Origin: Amoebidium appalachense
Taxonomy: Eukaryota > Ichthyosporea
Reading direction: 5' to 3'
NCBI GenBank assembly: GCA_963693365.1
Contig: CAVNZM010000007.1
Location: 9,734,001 to 9,798,000 of the forward strand
Length of the DNA: 64,000 nt
The position numbers and the translations under genes are program-made. Under the pieces are notes generated by a model that was given only the letters and a program-made list of their open reading frames with translations, was not told where the DNA came from and searched no databases. Below are positions 42,235 to 64,000 of the stretch, one piece after another. The stretch's first letter is position 1; each line of letters starts with the position of its first letter.

Positions 42235-42473
42235 GGGGGGGGGTTTGAATGCGTCAAAAAGTACGAAGTACACAAGAACAAACGGCTAACACGATGCAGA
42301 ATGCAAGCCATACATAAAGAGTATGCATAATAAGCAGAGCCCATCCTTAGGGGGGGCCCACGTCATTCACAGTACCCGAGTTTCGACCTATTCACCTCGT
42401 TAACGAAACCCAACTCAGATACTGTTTGGGGGGAAAGAGAGAGAGAGAGAGGGGGGGGGGGGGGGGGGGGGGG

Positions 42474-42547
<74 letters not shown>

Positions 42548-43399
42548 GAGAGAGAGATTAGATTAGCATACCATCATAGGAGACCTCGAATGCTCCGGTA
42601 GACAGCAGATTACCATAGATGAAGTTACCGACCAGCCAGATCAGACTCACACTCATCATCTTGCTCTCCTTCAAGCCTTGGTACCAGCCGGGCTGGGGCA
42701 CCCCTATGGCGTTGAAGATGGGGTCTCCTATGAACATCAGCGCAAGCATGCTCATCTGCACGGCAGATACAACCCTGGGGGTTGGGGGGGGGGGGGGGGG
42801 GTGGAGGTTATGAGTATTGCAGAGTAGGAATCACACATTTACGGCGCACATTTCAATGCAGCAGTTGCAGAATTAACACAAAGAGCACAAGCAAAGCCCA
42901 TTCTCGGGGAGACCGGGGGGGGGGGGGGGGGGGGGGGGGGAGGGGGAGGGAATAAGTGTGGTGCACAGTATGATGATGCATAAGGAAAAGGCAAGTGCAG
43001 CAGGTGGAATGAATGCACAAAAGGACCAACTACGACATTCGCAGATCACTGGTCATAAAAGGGGGGGGGGGGGGGGGGGGGGTAATTGTGCAAGCAAAAT
43101 ACTCATTTGCTAATGCAGGCAGAGGGAGGACTCCTGAGTAGAGTAGAATTTGGAAAGGCATGCAAGGACACATGTCTCATGAAACAGGGTGGTGCAGGTG
43201 TGTGTCGGTGTAAGGGGTTGTTTCGCTCGTAGTCTCCAATGATCCTACTAATAGCACTTATAACTAGAATGATTTCGGTGCACCCCGAGAACTCGAGTCA
43301 TAGGACACTGTGATGCTCAGGCATACGGGGGGAAAGAGAGGGAGCAGGGCATCTGGTTGCAAGTCAAACAGTTGCAATGAACTGGGGGCATGAACCGGG

Positions 43400-43444
<45 letters not shown>

Positions 43445-45450
43445 ATTTTAATTATGTCCATGCATATATATAGATAAATCTAGATTTTATCGGCTGGTGT
43501 GTGGGTACATGTATCCGTGTCTGATATCATATCTCAACAAACGACATCTGGCAAAAAAAACACCATGTTCATAAGCGCATCCTCCACGCTGCCTTGCCTC
43601 CCCTCCCTCCATATACAAGCTCTTGCCTTTGCCTCGTAACCTCCCGGGGGAGGGGGGAGGGGGGGGGGGAGGGTGGGAGGGAAGGGGATAAAATGGGAAC
43701 GCGGTTTGATCAAGAGAAAGCATCCAAAAGGGCAAAATGCATTAAATTAAAAAGGAATGTAATTCCGCTAGAATAGCAACAAGGGGTGGTGGGTTAGAGA
43801 GGCTTACACAGCACGAAATACCTGCGGAGCAGGTGGTGGTGGTGTGTTGGGGGGGGGAGGGGGAGGGGGGGAGAGGGGGGGGGGGGGGGGGGGGGCAGGA
43901 GAGGTACTTACTGGGCCAGGAAGACATTGATGGGGGCGGGGGGGTAGAACTGACCCTCAATGGTCAGGTCGGGGTACTGGCGGCTCAGAACCTCTTCAAT
44001 CTGGTGGAAGAGGTTCTTGTAGCCTCAGGAAGAGCTGTGTGTGTGTGTGAGTGTGTGTGTGTGTGTGCGTGTATGTGTATATGTGTGATGGTGGTGGTGG
44101 TGAGGAGGGGGAAGGCATTAGGGGGAGGGGAGGGGGCGGGGGGGTTATAGAATGTGTGTGGTAGCGTGCAACTTGCTTGCTTGGGCGCGCGCGCACACAC
44201 ACGTGTATGTGTGTGTGTGTGTGTGTGTACGTGCACGTGTGTTTAGCATGTAGGGGGGGAGGGGGGAAGGGGTGGGAGGCGGAGGGGGGGGAGGGGAGGG
44301 ATGGGGGCGGAATGCGTAACAGAGTACATGAGCACACATTCATAACGAACAGCGCCATGCATATCTTGCAAACCATACGCCAAGAACATGCATCATCAGC
44401 AGGGGCCATTCCTAGAGGGTGCGCTGGGTGGTTGAAGTAGGGACTGGCGGGGGGGGGGGGGGGGGGGGGGGGGGAGGGGGGGAGGGGGGGGAGAGGAAGA
44501 GAGAGAGAGCGAAAAAGAGAGAGACGGAGATAAAAAGCGAGAGTGAGCCAGCCGGCGTTCAAATACAAGTACTAGCACGAAACAAAAAAAGCCACAATAT
44601 CAACACACAATAAGTGCACGGCGATGAATCCCTACTTCCCTTAAAAACTATAGGGCAGCAATAAGAGGAAACAAAGAAAGCAGACTCGTGAAAACAAAAA
44701 CTTTGTGCTCAAAAAAGAAAGGCCCCCCCCTCCCTCCCCCTCCTACCCCTCCCTCGCCCACCCGTTCGTTTTGTGTGTCCCACTTTCCTCCTTATTCCTG
44801 CCGCCAAAAGCACTTGGAGTGAGTGCAGTAATTTGTGTCTGAAAGTGCACGTGTGGAAGAACGGGCAGTCAGGTGTGCTGTGTGTGGATGTATGTGTGTG
44901 TGAGCACACACACGTCTGAAGGCATGTAGTTTGCAAGAAGGTAGTGTCCAAAGGACAAAGATGGTGGTGCACGGCATGGACACGAACTCTTGATCTAATT
45001 ATTCCCAAACTAACGAAAGACCACATAATCGTCGTTGGTGTTACATAAAAAGTCAACAGAAGCGCAGCAACAGTCTGCTCCGTATGTTACCCAATGCATC
45101 GTCAACAGTGATGCACAGACTCACCAATATGAGACGGTCAGCACGTTCTGTCTCACAGCATTCACCGCCTCTCCTGTGCTCTCGACAACGTCTGCCATCA
45201 CCTGTCAACCACACAAGCTATAATTAGGAAGCTTTCACACTACCTCTACCGGAAAAACCCTCCTGTCGCAGCACGAGCACACCCACGCGCACACGCACTG
45301 ACCCACAGACCCATGCATTTGCACCCATCCGCACACCCACTACCAACATCCGCTGTGACCCACCTGGCTGCCTCCAAACAGGTCGCTCAGAGTCAGCAGA
45401 CCCAGCAGCAGCAGCACCCCGTAGGGCGCCAGCCGGCCCCAACCACTCAT
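41253..45450 (-). CDS. SELENOT: Selenoprotein T, with in-frame TGA selenocysteine codon
   Basis: Five exons on the minus strand: 45450-45364, 45201-45125, 44034-43912, 42774-42572 and 41353-41253. All joins keep phase and give 196 residues including Sec, the usual SelT length. Exon 1 is a signal-like N-terminus (APYGVLLLLGLL). The redox motif C-S-S-U (residues 55-58) spans the second intron: the Cys codon is split TG|C and Sec is the TGA at 44027-44025. It is followed by GYKNLFHQIEEVLS and YPDLTIEG, the thioredoxin-like SelT core. Exon 4 has the membrane-associated middle, 'GDPIFNAIGVP', and the family signature 'LLSTGAFEV'. The last exon reads 'LWSKLETGKIPP'. SelT is an ER thioredoxin-fold oxidoreductase. 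A matching SECIS lies in the 3' UTR. An automated caller would break the gene at the TGA. Confidence 0.92.
41405..41530 (-). repeat. Diverged copy of the poly-C-linked element
   Basis: Contains 'aaagtacacgttcaaaccgg', 'acacaatgcagagtgcacac' and 'aagcagggcccattctc' in minus orientation, ending at a G run. Lies in SelT intron 4. Confidence 0.7.
42115..42183 (+). repeat. (GT)n with adjoining (AG)n and G runs
   Basis: About 32 GT units, followed by (AG)n at 42200-42224 and G at 42225-42243, abut the 3' end of the element copy. More (GA)n and G runs fill 42430-42556 in SelT intron 4. Confidence 0.9.
42244..42427 (-). repeat. Full-length copy of the poly-C-linked interspersed element
   Basis: About 184 bp, nearly identical to 9866-10050. 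It defines both ends of the family, 'aaacagtatctgagttgg' at the 5' end and 'gcattcaaa' plus poly-C at the 3' end. Lies in SelT intron 4 in the same orientation as the gene. Confidence 0.85.
44025..44027 (-). other. Selenocysteine codon (TGA) of SelT
   Basis: TGA sits 10 nt into exon 3 in the frame S-S-TGA-G-Y-K-N, exactly where SelT proteins carry Sec in CxxU. The upstream exon supplies TG of the Cys codon. Confidence 0.92.
44310..44415 (-). repeat. Strongly diverged copy of the poly-C-linked element
   Basis: Minus-orientation resemblance includes 'agtacatgagcacacattca', 'catgcatcatcagcaggggc' and an adjoining G run. An even weaker relic may lie at 42835-42915. In SelT intron 2. Confidence 0.5.
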
Positions 45451-45579
45451 GCTGGCTGTATGCGGTAGCCGGTGGGTGGGTTGGTGACAAATCACGGGCA
45501 ATGTTGGTTTTTGACTGACTGAGTCGCACTCAGTCTGACTGAAAGTCTCAGGGATGAGGCCTGTGCGACAACATTCATG

Positions 45580-45587
45580 TGACGTCA
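45580..45587. promoter_or_regulatory. CRE-like TGACGTCA palindrome upstream of SelT
   Basis: A perfect bZIP (CREB/ATF-type) consensus 130 bp upstream of the SelT start, in otherwise non-repetitive DNA. Placement suggests a promoter element; function is inferred only. Confidence 0.35.
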
Positions 45588-45803
45588 TGGTGCGTTCCAA
45601 GAATTAAACGTTTTAGGTTAGTTATTGAGCTGTTGGATTGGTGGATCTTGGTGCGTCACCGGTCATCTGAGACTGAGTGGCACAACACAATGATGTGCGG
45701 CTGCTCGTAGGCTCGCTTGTGGAGGTGGCCCTTACAAGGCTTACGGGAAACTGCAAAAAACCGTTTTTACGAAAGGTAGCCCTACGTATACAGTCACTGT
45801 GTA

Positions 45804-45835
<32 letters not shown>

Positions 45836-45927
45836 TGTGTGTGTGTGTGTGTGTGTGTCACGCGTGTCTTTATATGTGTGTGTATACGTAGGGGGACGGC
45901 GGCGGCGGCGCTTTGGGTCCCCGGGCG

Positions 45928-45967
<40 letters not shown>

Positions 45968-45969
<2 letters not shown>

Positions 45970-46062
45970 GAGTATGTACGAAGTACACATTTATAAAAGA
46001 GAACACAATGCAGAGGGCAAACCACACATAAAAAGCATGCATAATAGGCAGGAATCGAGCAT
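45968..46062 (-). repeat. Copy of the poly-C-linked element
   Basis: 'gtatgtacgaagtacacatt', 'acacaatgcagagggcaaac' and 'gcatgcataataggcag' match the family. The G run immediately before is the poly-C side. Confidence 0.75.
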
Positions 46063-46617
46063 GATCAAAAACCTTCAAACCACACAAGCAAGGGAGTCCT
46101 GAACAGCACACATCGGAGGCTTTTATGTGTGTGCCGGGCACACCGGTGTTTTGGGCAGGTGCCAAACAGGGCTAGCCGGTGATAACCCTGCACACAAGCC
46201 AGTCAACCTGGTGTTTTGCCCGTGACTTTTGTATAGCCCATGAAGTACAGAAGGGTGGAGTGCTAGAGAGAAGTAGTTGGTGTGCTCTCTCACCAATTCA
46301 GTGTCAGCTGTGTGCACGCCAATACGCATGCACGGAAATGGTTAGGAATTGTTGATCAGAAATGTTCAGTTTTATTCAGATGTACAAATCATGATAATCA
46401 TTCAGCTGGTAGCACTGTTCCGAGACTTCTACACAACATGCCTCTTAAGTGCCACCTCTTCATTCACATATTCTATTATGTCATAGTGCAACCAAGAGAA
46501 GCTGTTTGTTACACAACAAGGCAAACATTAAAAAAAAAAATAAGAGTTGGTTGGCTACGCACAAAAACAGATACAAAAGAATATCATTCGGCCAGGACTT
46601 GGTAAATTCACATATTC

Positions 46618-47544
46618 TTAACCAAAAAGGCGAAAACCACCCAACCCACACAGCAACCCACCCTCCACATTGCTTGCAGGTGGGAGTGTTCTGTGCCCAA
46701 TTGGCACAGGCGCCAGGCGGTCATCCGCCTCAAACGATGGCTGTGCGGATATTATCATCCCAGGCTCAGGGCTCAGTCTGTCTGGTGAGTGGCCAGATTC
46801 CAGGCCCCCTTCCTCTGACGTGTGTGATAGAGACATAGTCGCGGAGCTGCAACGTGACAGGTTGGTTTCGGGAGCCCTAGTCACGGCAGAAGAGAAACTC
46901 ACGTCAGGTGCATCGTAAAACTCGTCCTCGAGTTCTGCAGAAATGCCACTGTCCTCATCCCACTCTGCTGGCGAATTGTCTTCGGCAGCTAACTCGGGGA
47001 TGTTCCATCTGTCTGCACTTTGTGCCTCCTTCTTCCAGTCCTCTACGATCTGTGGCAGGAGGTTGTATGCATTGTGCAGACCGCTTGACACCACCTGTTC
47101 GATGATAATCCCCGCGGCAAAAACGTTAATTTCAACGTTCATGTCTATGACCTGGGTGCAGCTTTTGCCGTCTTCGGAAGGAATTATCTTCATAAAACCT
47201 TGAATGTTACAGCGTTCTGGGAAAATGGAAGGAACGGTTCTTATCTTGATGTAATAAGGTGTTTCAGGGTTATTTCGGACAAACTCCAAGTGATCAGTGA
47301 ACACTATGCCCTCTGCTGGGCCCATAGACAGAATCCACTGCGGAACCCCAGAAGTATCGGGTTTTGTAGCCAACTCCTGAGAGATAACTTCACCGTGTTT
47401 GTCTTTTACCTCTGAAATCATTGTTTTGGATGCATTCTTGAGATACTTGCACTCCAACGCAAAGAACTCGGGCGTGTTGCGTATTACCCAGTAGTCAGCT
47501 GGGGTTAGCGCTATGTGCGCTTCACAATGCACGTGTACCACCAT
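46618..47544 (-). CDS. START/SRPBCC-like (DUF2505-type) lipid-binding domain protein
   Basis: Intronless, 308 residues from ATG 47544. Residues about 1-175 look like a helix-grip SRPBCC fold: 'HCEAHIALTPADYWVIRNT' at the start, then 'YYIKIRTVPSIFPERC', 'IIPSEDGKSCTQVIDMNVE' and a long amphipathic C-terminal helix 'NAYNLLPQIVEDWKKE'. Proteins with this fold hold lipids or other hydrophobic ligands in a cavity. The last ~130 residues are low-complexity, acidic and Ser-rich, ending in a Gly-rich tail, and are probably disordered. The family assignment rests on pattern, not a search; a plain 'hypothetical protein with START-like domain' is the safe reading. It lies tail to head behind SelT with about 1.2 kb between them. 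Confidence 0.6.
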   Translation of the reverse strand: MVVHVHCEAHIALTPADYWVIRNTPEFFALECKYLKNASKTMISEVKDKHGEVISQELATKPDTSGVPQWILSMGPAEGIVFTDHLEFVRNNPETPYYIKIRTVPSIFPERCNIQGFMKIIPSEDGKSCTQVIDMNVEINVFAAGIIIEQVVSSGLHNAYNLLPQIVEDWKKEAQSADRWNIPELAAEDNSPAEWDEDSGISAELEDEFYDAPDVSFSSAVTRAPETNLSRCSSATMSLSHTSEEGGLESGHSPDRLSPEPGMIISAQPSFEADDRLAPVPIGHRTLPPASNVEGGLLCGLGGFRLFG

Positions 47545-48608
47545 AGTTTTTTCGACGAAACTACTGCTTAATATAACGTTTGCTATATGAAACTCCTAGC
47601 AGCTAGGGACTGTGACAGTTGAATGGTTGCACAAAAAGAACGGAACAGAGAAATTTTTAGCTGGAGGTACCGATTTATAATAACGTGGCTTCGTAATAAA
47701 GAAGGGCGCTTATCCAAGCACATGACTTCGGAGAAGAATGATTGGACAACCAATTTGTGCATGTATCCATGATTTCTTTCAAGACTGTGGCCCATGCCTG
47801 ATTCAAATTCTCTAATGTAATGATTCTAGTACTATACCGGGGCACACTAATACAATAATTTTTAGCTTGAAATACTAAATAAAGGCTGGAAGAGTATACA
47901 AAAGCCATATCAACAACCAGTCGAACATTCGAGATGGGTTGGAGACTAAAATAATCTATCCAATCAGGTCAAGATATCTGCTATGCTTACGTCAATGGTC
48001 ATTAGCCGCTAATGCCGAACCGTTACTCCCCTTTGCTAGCAGTGGTCCGGGTTGCCAACTGTCTTGACCCTTCATGCCAGTCCGGACCGGATCAGGTCTG
48101 CGTACCGTTACAAAGGCCTTCTAATGAAGTGCCACACGACACCGACCCACTTCAACACTGGCAGGGCCACGACAAGAAATTGCGCCCGGAGGAGCTGTGC
48201 CTGGGTGTGTGGTTTGCAGTGGTTTTTATTTTTTATTTTTTATACCTCGGTCCGAAAAAGCTTGAACATGAATATAACGGGTCGAGTCGGTTAAAATAGC
48301 CGGCTCGGACATCTTGCGGCCCATGGAGCTCCCCGGCTGTTCCACTCACAACCTCGGGAGTCACACATGTCACCGTGTTGGCGCACAGCGCGCACACCCT
48401 GGCAACATGTACAGCCAAGTTTTGTTGAAGGTGTGCCAGGACTGCCAGAAAACTAGAGTGAGGTCTTGCAACTGCTTTTCTTATACGAAGTGTTTCAGCC
48501 AGAGGATAGAGGTAGCAAAATTTAAAATCCAACTGAGATTATAGGCAGGTGCCACCGGGCTGCTAATTAGGAGCCTTCGATTAGAAGGGGAGGCTACTCG
48601 GGGGGAGA

Positions 48609-48645
<37 letters not shown>

Positions 48646-49465
48646 CTGGACGAGGGAAACACACCGGGTTGAAAAACAACCTCACGTACAAGTTTTTCGC
48701 ATGCTAAAATCTGAGGGCCTGGAACAGGTATACACAGCTGGGCACGAACATGGAGACACGGCCATGCATCCACATGGACCAGGTATTTGGGACATAATAA
48801 GCAAATAAGCGCGATCACCAAATACACGCACACATCTACATCTACAGGAACACACATGTACATCTAAACGCACACATATGTACATCTACACAGACACATA
48901 TTTACATCTAAACACACGCATATACACAGTGGCACAATGACACATGACCATCCACATGCATTTCATAAGTACCATGTACACTAAAACTGCCACTGTAGTA
49001 CCTCGACATCGATGTACAGATACATGCACACATGACGACCATCAGTCTTCTAAAGCCTTGCTTTGCAATTAGATTGACACATGCATAGTGATTTTCACAA
49101 ATCTATAAGCAGCATATTAATGCGTGTGCCCAGGTGAAGACACACATACAAAAACATGCTTGCATGCACCCAAGAAAAATTCCTTTGGCATTTTCGCCGC
49201 ATTGGGCGAACAAAATGTTTATTATTGGATGCTACGAGCAAGTCTTCCCGAGTATTTAGAAGTGAAACCCAGCCAATTGCTAGTGGTCTATGGCCACTAT
49301 ATTGTCGCTGATTGTAAGATCGGTAATGGAGATCCACTTGTCAACTCTACCCGCAAAATTCCCAGGAATCGGATCTTCTGTAACCACCCCATGCTGCAGC
49401 AGCAGCCCTCCCCCCCCCCCTTCCACCCACCCGGGCCCCTTGTAATTTTGTGTGTGCCCGTGTGC

Positions 49466-49552
<87 letters not shown>

Positions 49553-49579
49553 TTCTTTTTTTTCTTTTTCTTTTTCTTT

Positions 49580-49639
<60 letters not shown>

Positions 49640-49976
49640 ACAACGAGGCAACTCAGCAACTTCGCCCAAAGAGCCTCCAACACAAAGAGCCCTGACACAG
49701 AGTAACACGAACAATGGTTCACAAACCGACATGATAGGACAAACTACTCTTACCGAGCTAGCCCATCATATACGGCACACTTTGGATCGAATACAGAAAA
49801 GAACTACGCATACACTTCCACACAACTCTCGTGGGGTCCGAAGGAGGAGATTGATTTGTTACAGCAAGAGATGGTGTGGTGGCCCATTGTTGGCCTTGCA
49901 CTGATTTAATTTAACCATCAAAGTGATCAAACAGTATATACACATGCACATGCCCACTAGGAAGCAAGTAACATAC
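47545..49976. other. Intergenic region
   Basis: Unique DNA from 47545 to 48590 contains small frames (48012-48299 and 48314-48544, the latter Cys-rich), none with recognisable domains. A G run lies at 48613-48645. A composite (GT)n, T-rich and G-run tract lies at 49469-49638. A short frame to 49904 is not recognised. Confidence 0.45.
49469..49638 (+). repeat. Composite (GT)n - T-rich - poly-G tract
   Basis: About 40 GT units, then about 40 bp of T with C interruptions, then nearly 50 G. The same order (GT, T, G) recurs at 5910-6060 and 9561-9773. Confidence 0.95.
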
Positions 49977-57071
<7,095 letters not shown>

Positions 57072-57225
57072 TAAGTTAGTGAGGTCGATTCTATACTGTT
57101 GTGGACAACGGAGTGATTATATGCACGCGTCAAGCAGGAACAAGACCTCGGTTCGCACAAGGCAGTGCCCAACTTCCTTAGCATATATACCATTTTAATT
57201 TTGGCTAAGAGAGTGATCAAGAATA
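57072..57225. promoter_or_regulatory. Short bidirectional promoter, AKR / MINDY3
   Basis: The two predicted ATGs (57071 minus, 57226 plus) are 154 bp apart. TATATA at 57184-57189 is suitably placed for the plus-strand gene. No second TATA is obvious for the other direction. Confidence 0.45.

Positions 57226-64000
<6,775 letters not shown>

Larger units (their letters stand above)
45451..46617. other. SelT upstream region and 3' flank of the SRPBCC gene
   Basis: Holds a perfect CRE-type TGACGTCA at 45580-45587 (130 bp upstream of the SelT ATG), (GT)n/(GTGC)n at 45799-45860, a G run at 45930-45967, and an element copy. No other exon is visible. Confidence 0.5.

Noticed and set aside
42835-42915. 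A further copy of the poly-C-linked element
   Set aside because: Only scattered words match ('aagcccattctcgggg', adjacent G run). Too diverged to claim by eye.
48314-48544. Small Cys-rich protein gene
   Set aside because: Cys spacing fits no known finger, there are no splice signals, and the opposite strand is equally open.

Overview
The window reads as nuclear DNA of an intron-rich single-celled eukaryote, most likely an alga or related protist. Genes are split by spliceosomal GT-AG introns with consistent phases. Protein families are eukaryotic: PPR, microsomal P450, MINDY deubiquitinase, selenoprotein T and a MYND finger. A selenocysteine-encoding SelT argues against land plants, which lack the Sec pathway, and against most fungi. 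No prokaryotic operon structure is visible. The exact lineage cannot be read from the sequence. Introns and spacers are packed with long poly-C/poly-G runs, (GT)n/(CA)n, (GA)n/(CT)n and (GAGT)n. Most apparent poly-Pro, poly-His/Thr and Cys-Val ORFs are translations of these repeats.

Layout. 1.6-4.9 kb (+): a two-exon protein with a MYND zinc finger, four membrane segments and a second Cys cluster. 6.9-7.8 kb (-): an acidic/RGG-rich protein. 8.8-16.4 kb (+): a complete three-exon cytochrome P450 of about 517 aa. Its 4.9 kb first intron holds an intact antisense reverse-transcriptase ORF (11.9-14.0 kb). 17.8-18.2 kb: a giant (CT)n tract. 18.9-19.6 kb (+): an intronless type II membrane protein with a ricin-B-like lectin fold. 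22.9-32.1 kb (+): a 13-exon organellar PPR protein of about 644 aa. 34.2-39.3 kb (+): a sulfatase gene carrying several independent lesions, including an out-of-frame 41-bp tandem array. 41.0-45.5 kb (-): selenoprotein T, five exons, in-frame TGA and a 3' UTR SECIS hairpin. 46.6-47.5 kb (-): an intronless protein with a START/SRPBCC-like lipid-binding domain. 50.0-57.1 kb (-): a ten-exon aldo-keto reductase with a hydrophobic N-terminus. 57.2 to the window end (+): MINDY-3 deubiquitinase, ten exons visible, 3' end outside the window. The last two genes are divergent, only about 155 bp apart.

The genes do not form one pathway. They share genome architecture. A previously unnamed (to me) family of about 185-bp interspersed elements, always next to poly-C, occurs at least a dozen times, mostly in introns. 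Poly-C lies mainly on the sense strand of the host gene, so plus-strand genes show C runs and minus-strand genes show G runs. (GT)n tracts often follow splice donors and (CA)n tracts often end in the acceptor AG. All exon joins were worked out by eye from splice signals, phase and family similarity; none has transcript support here.
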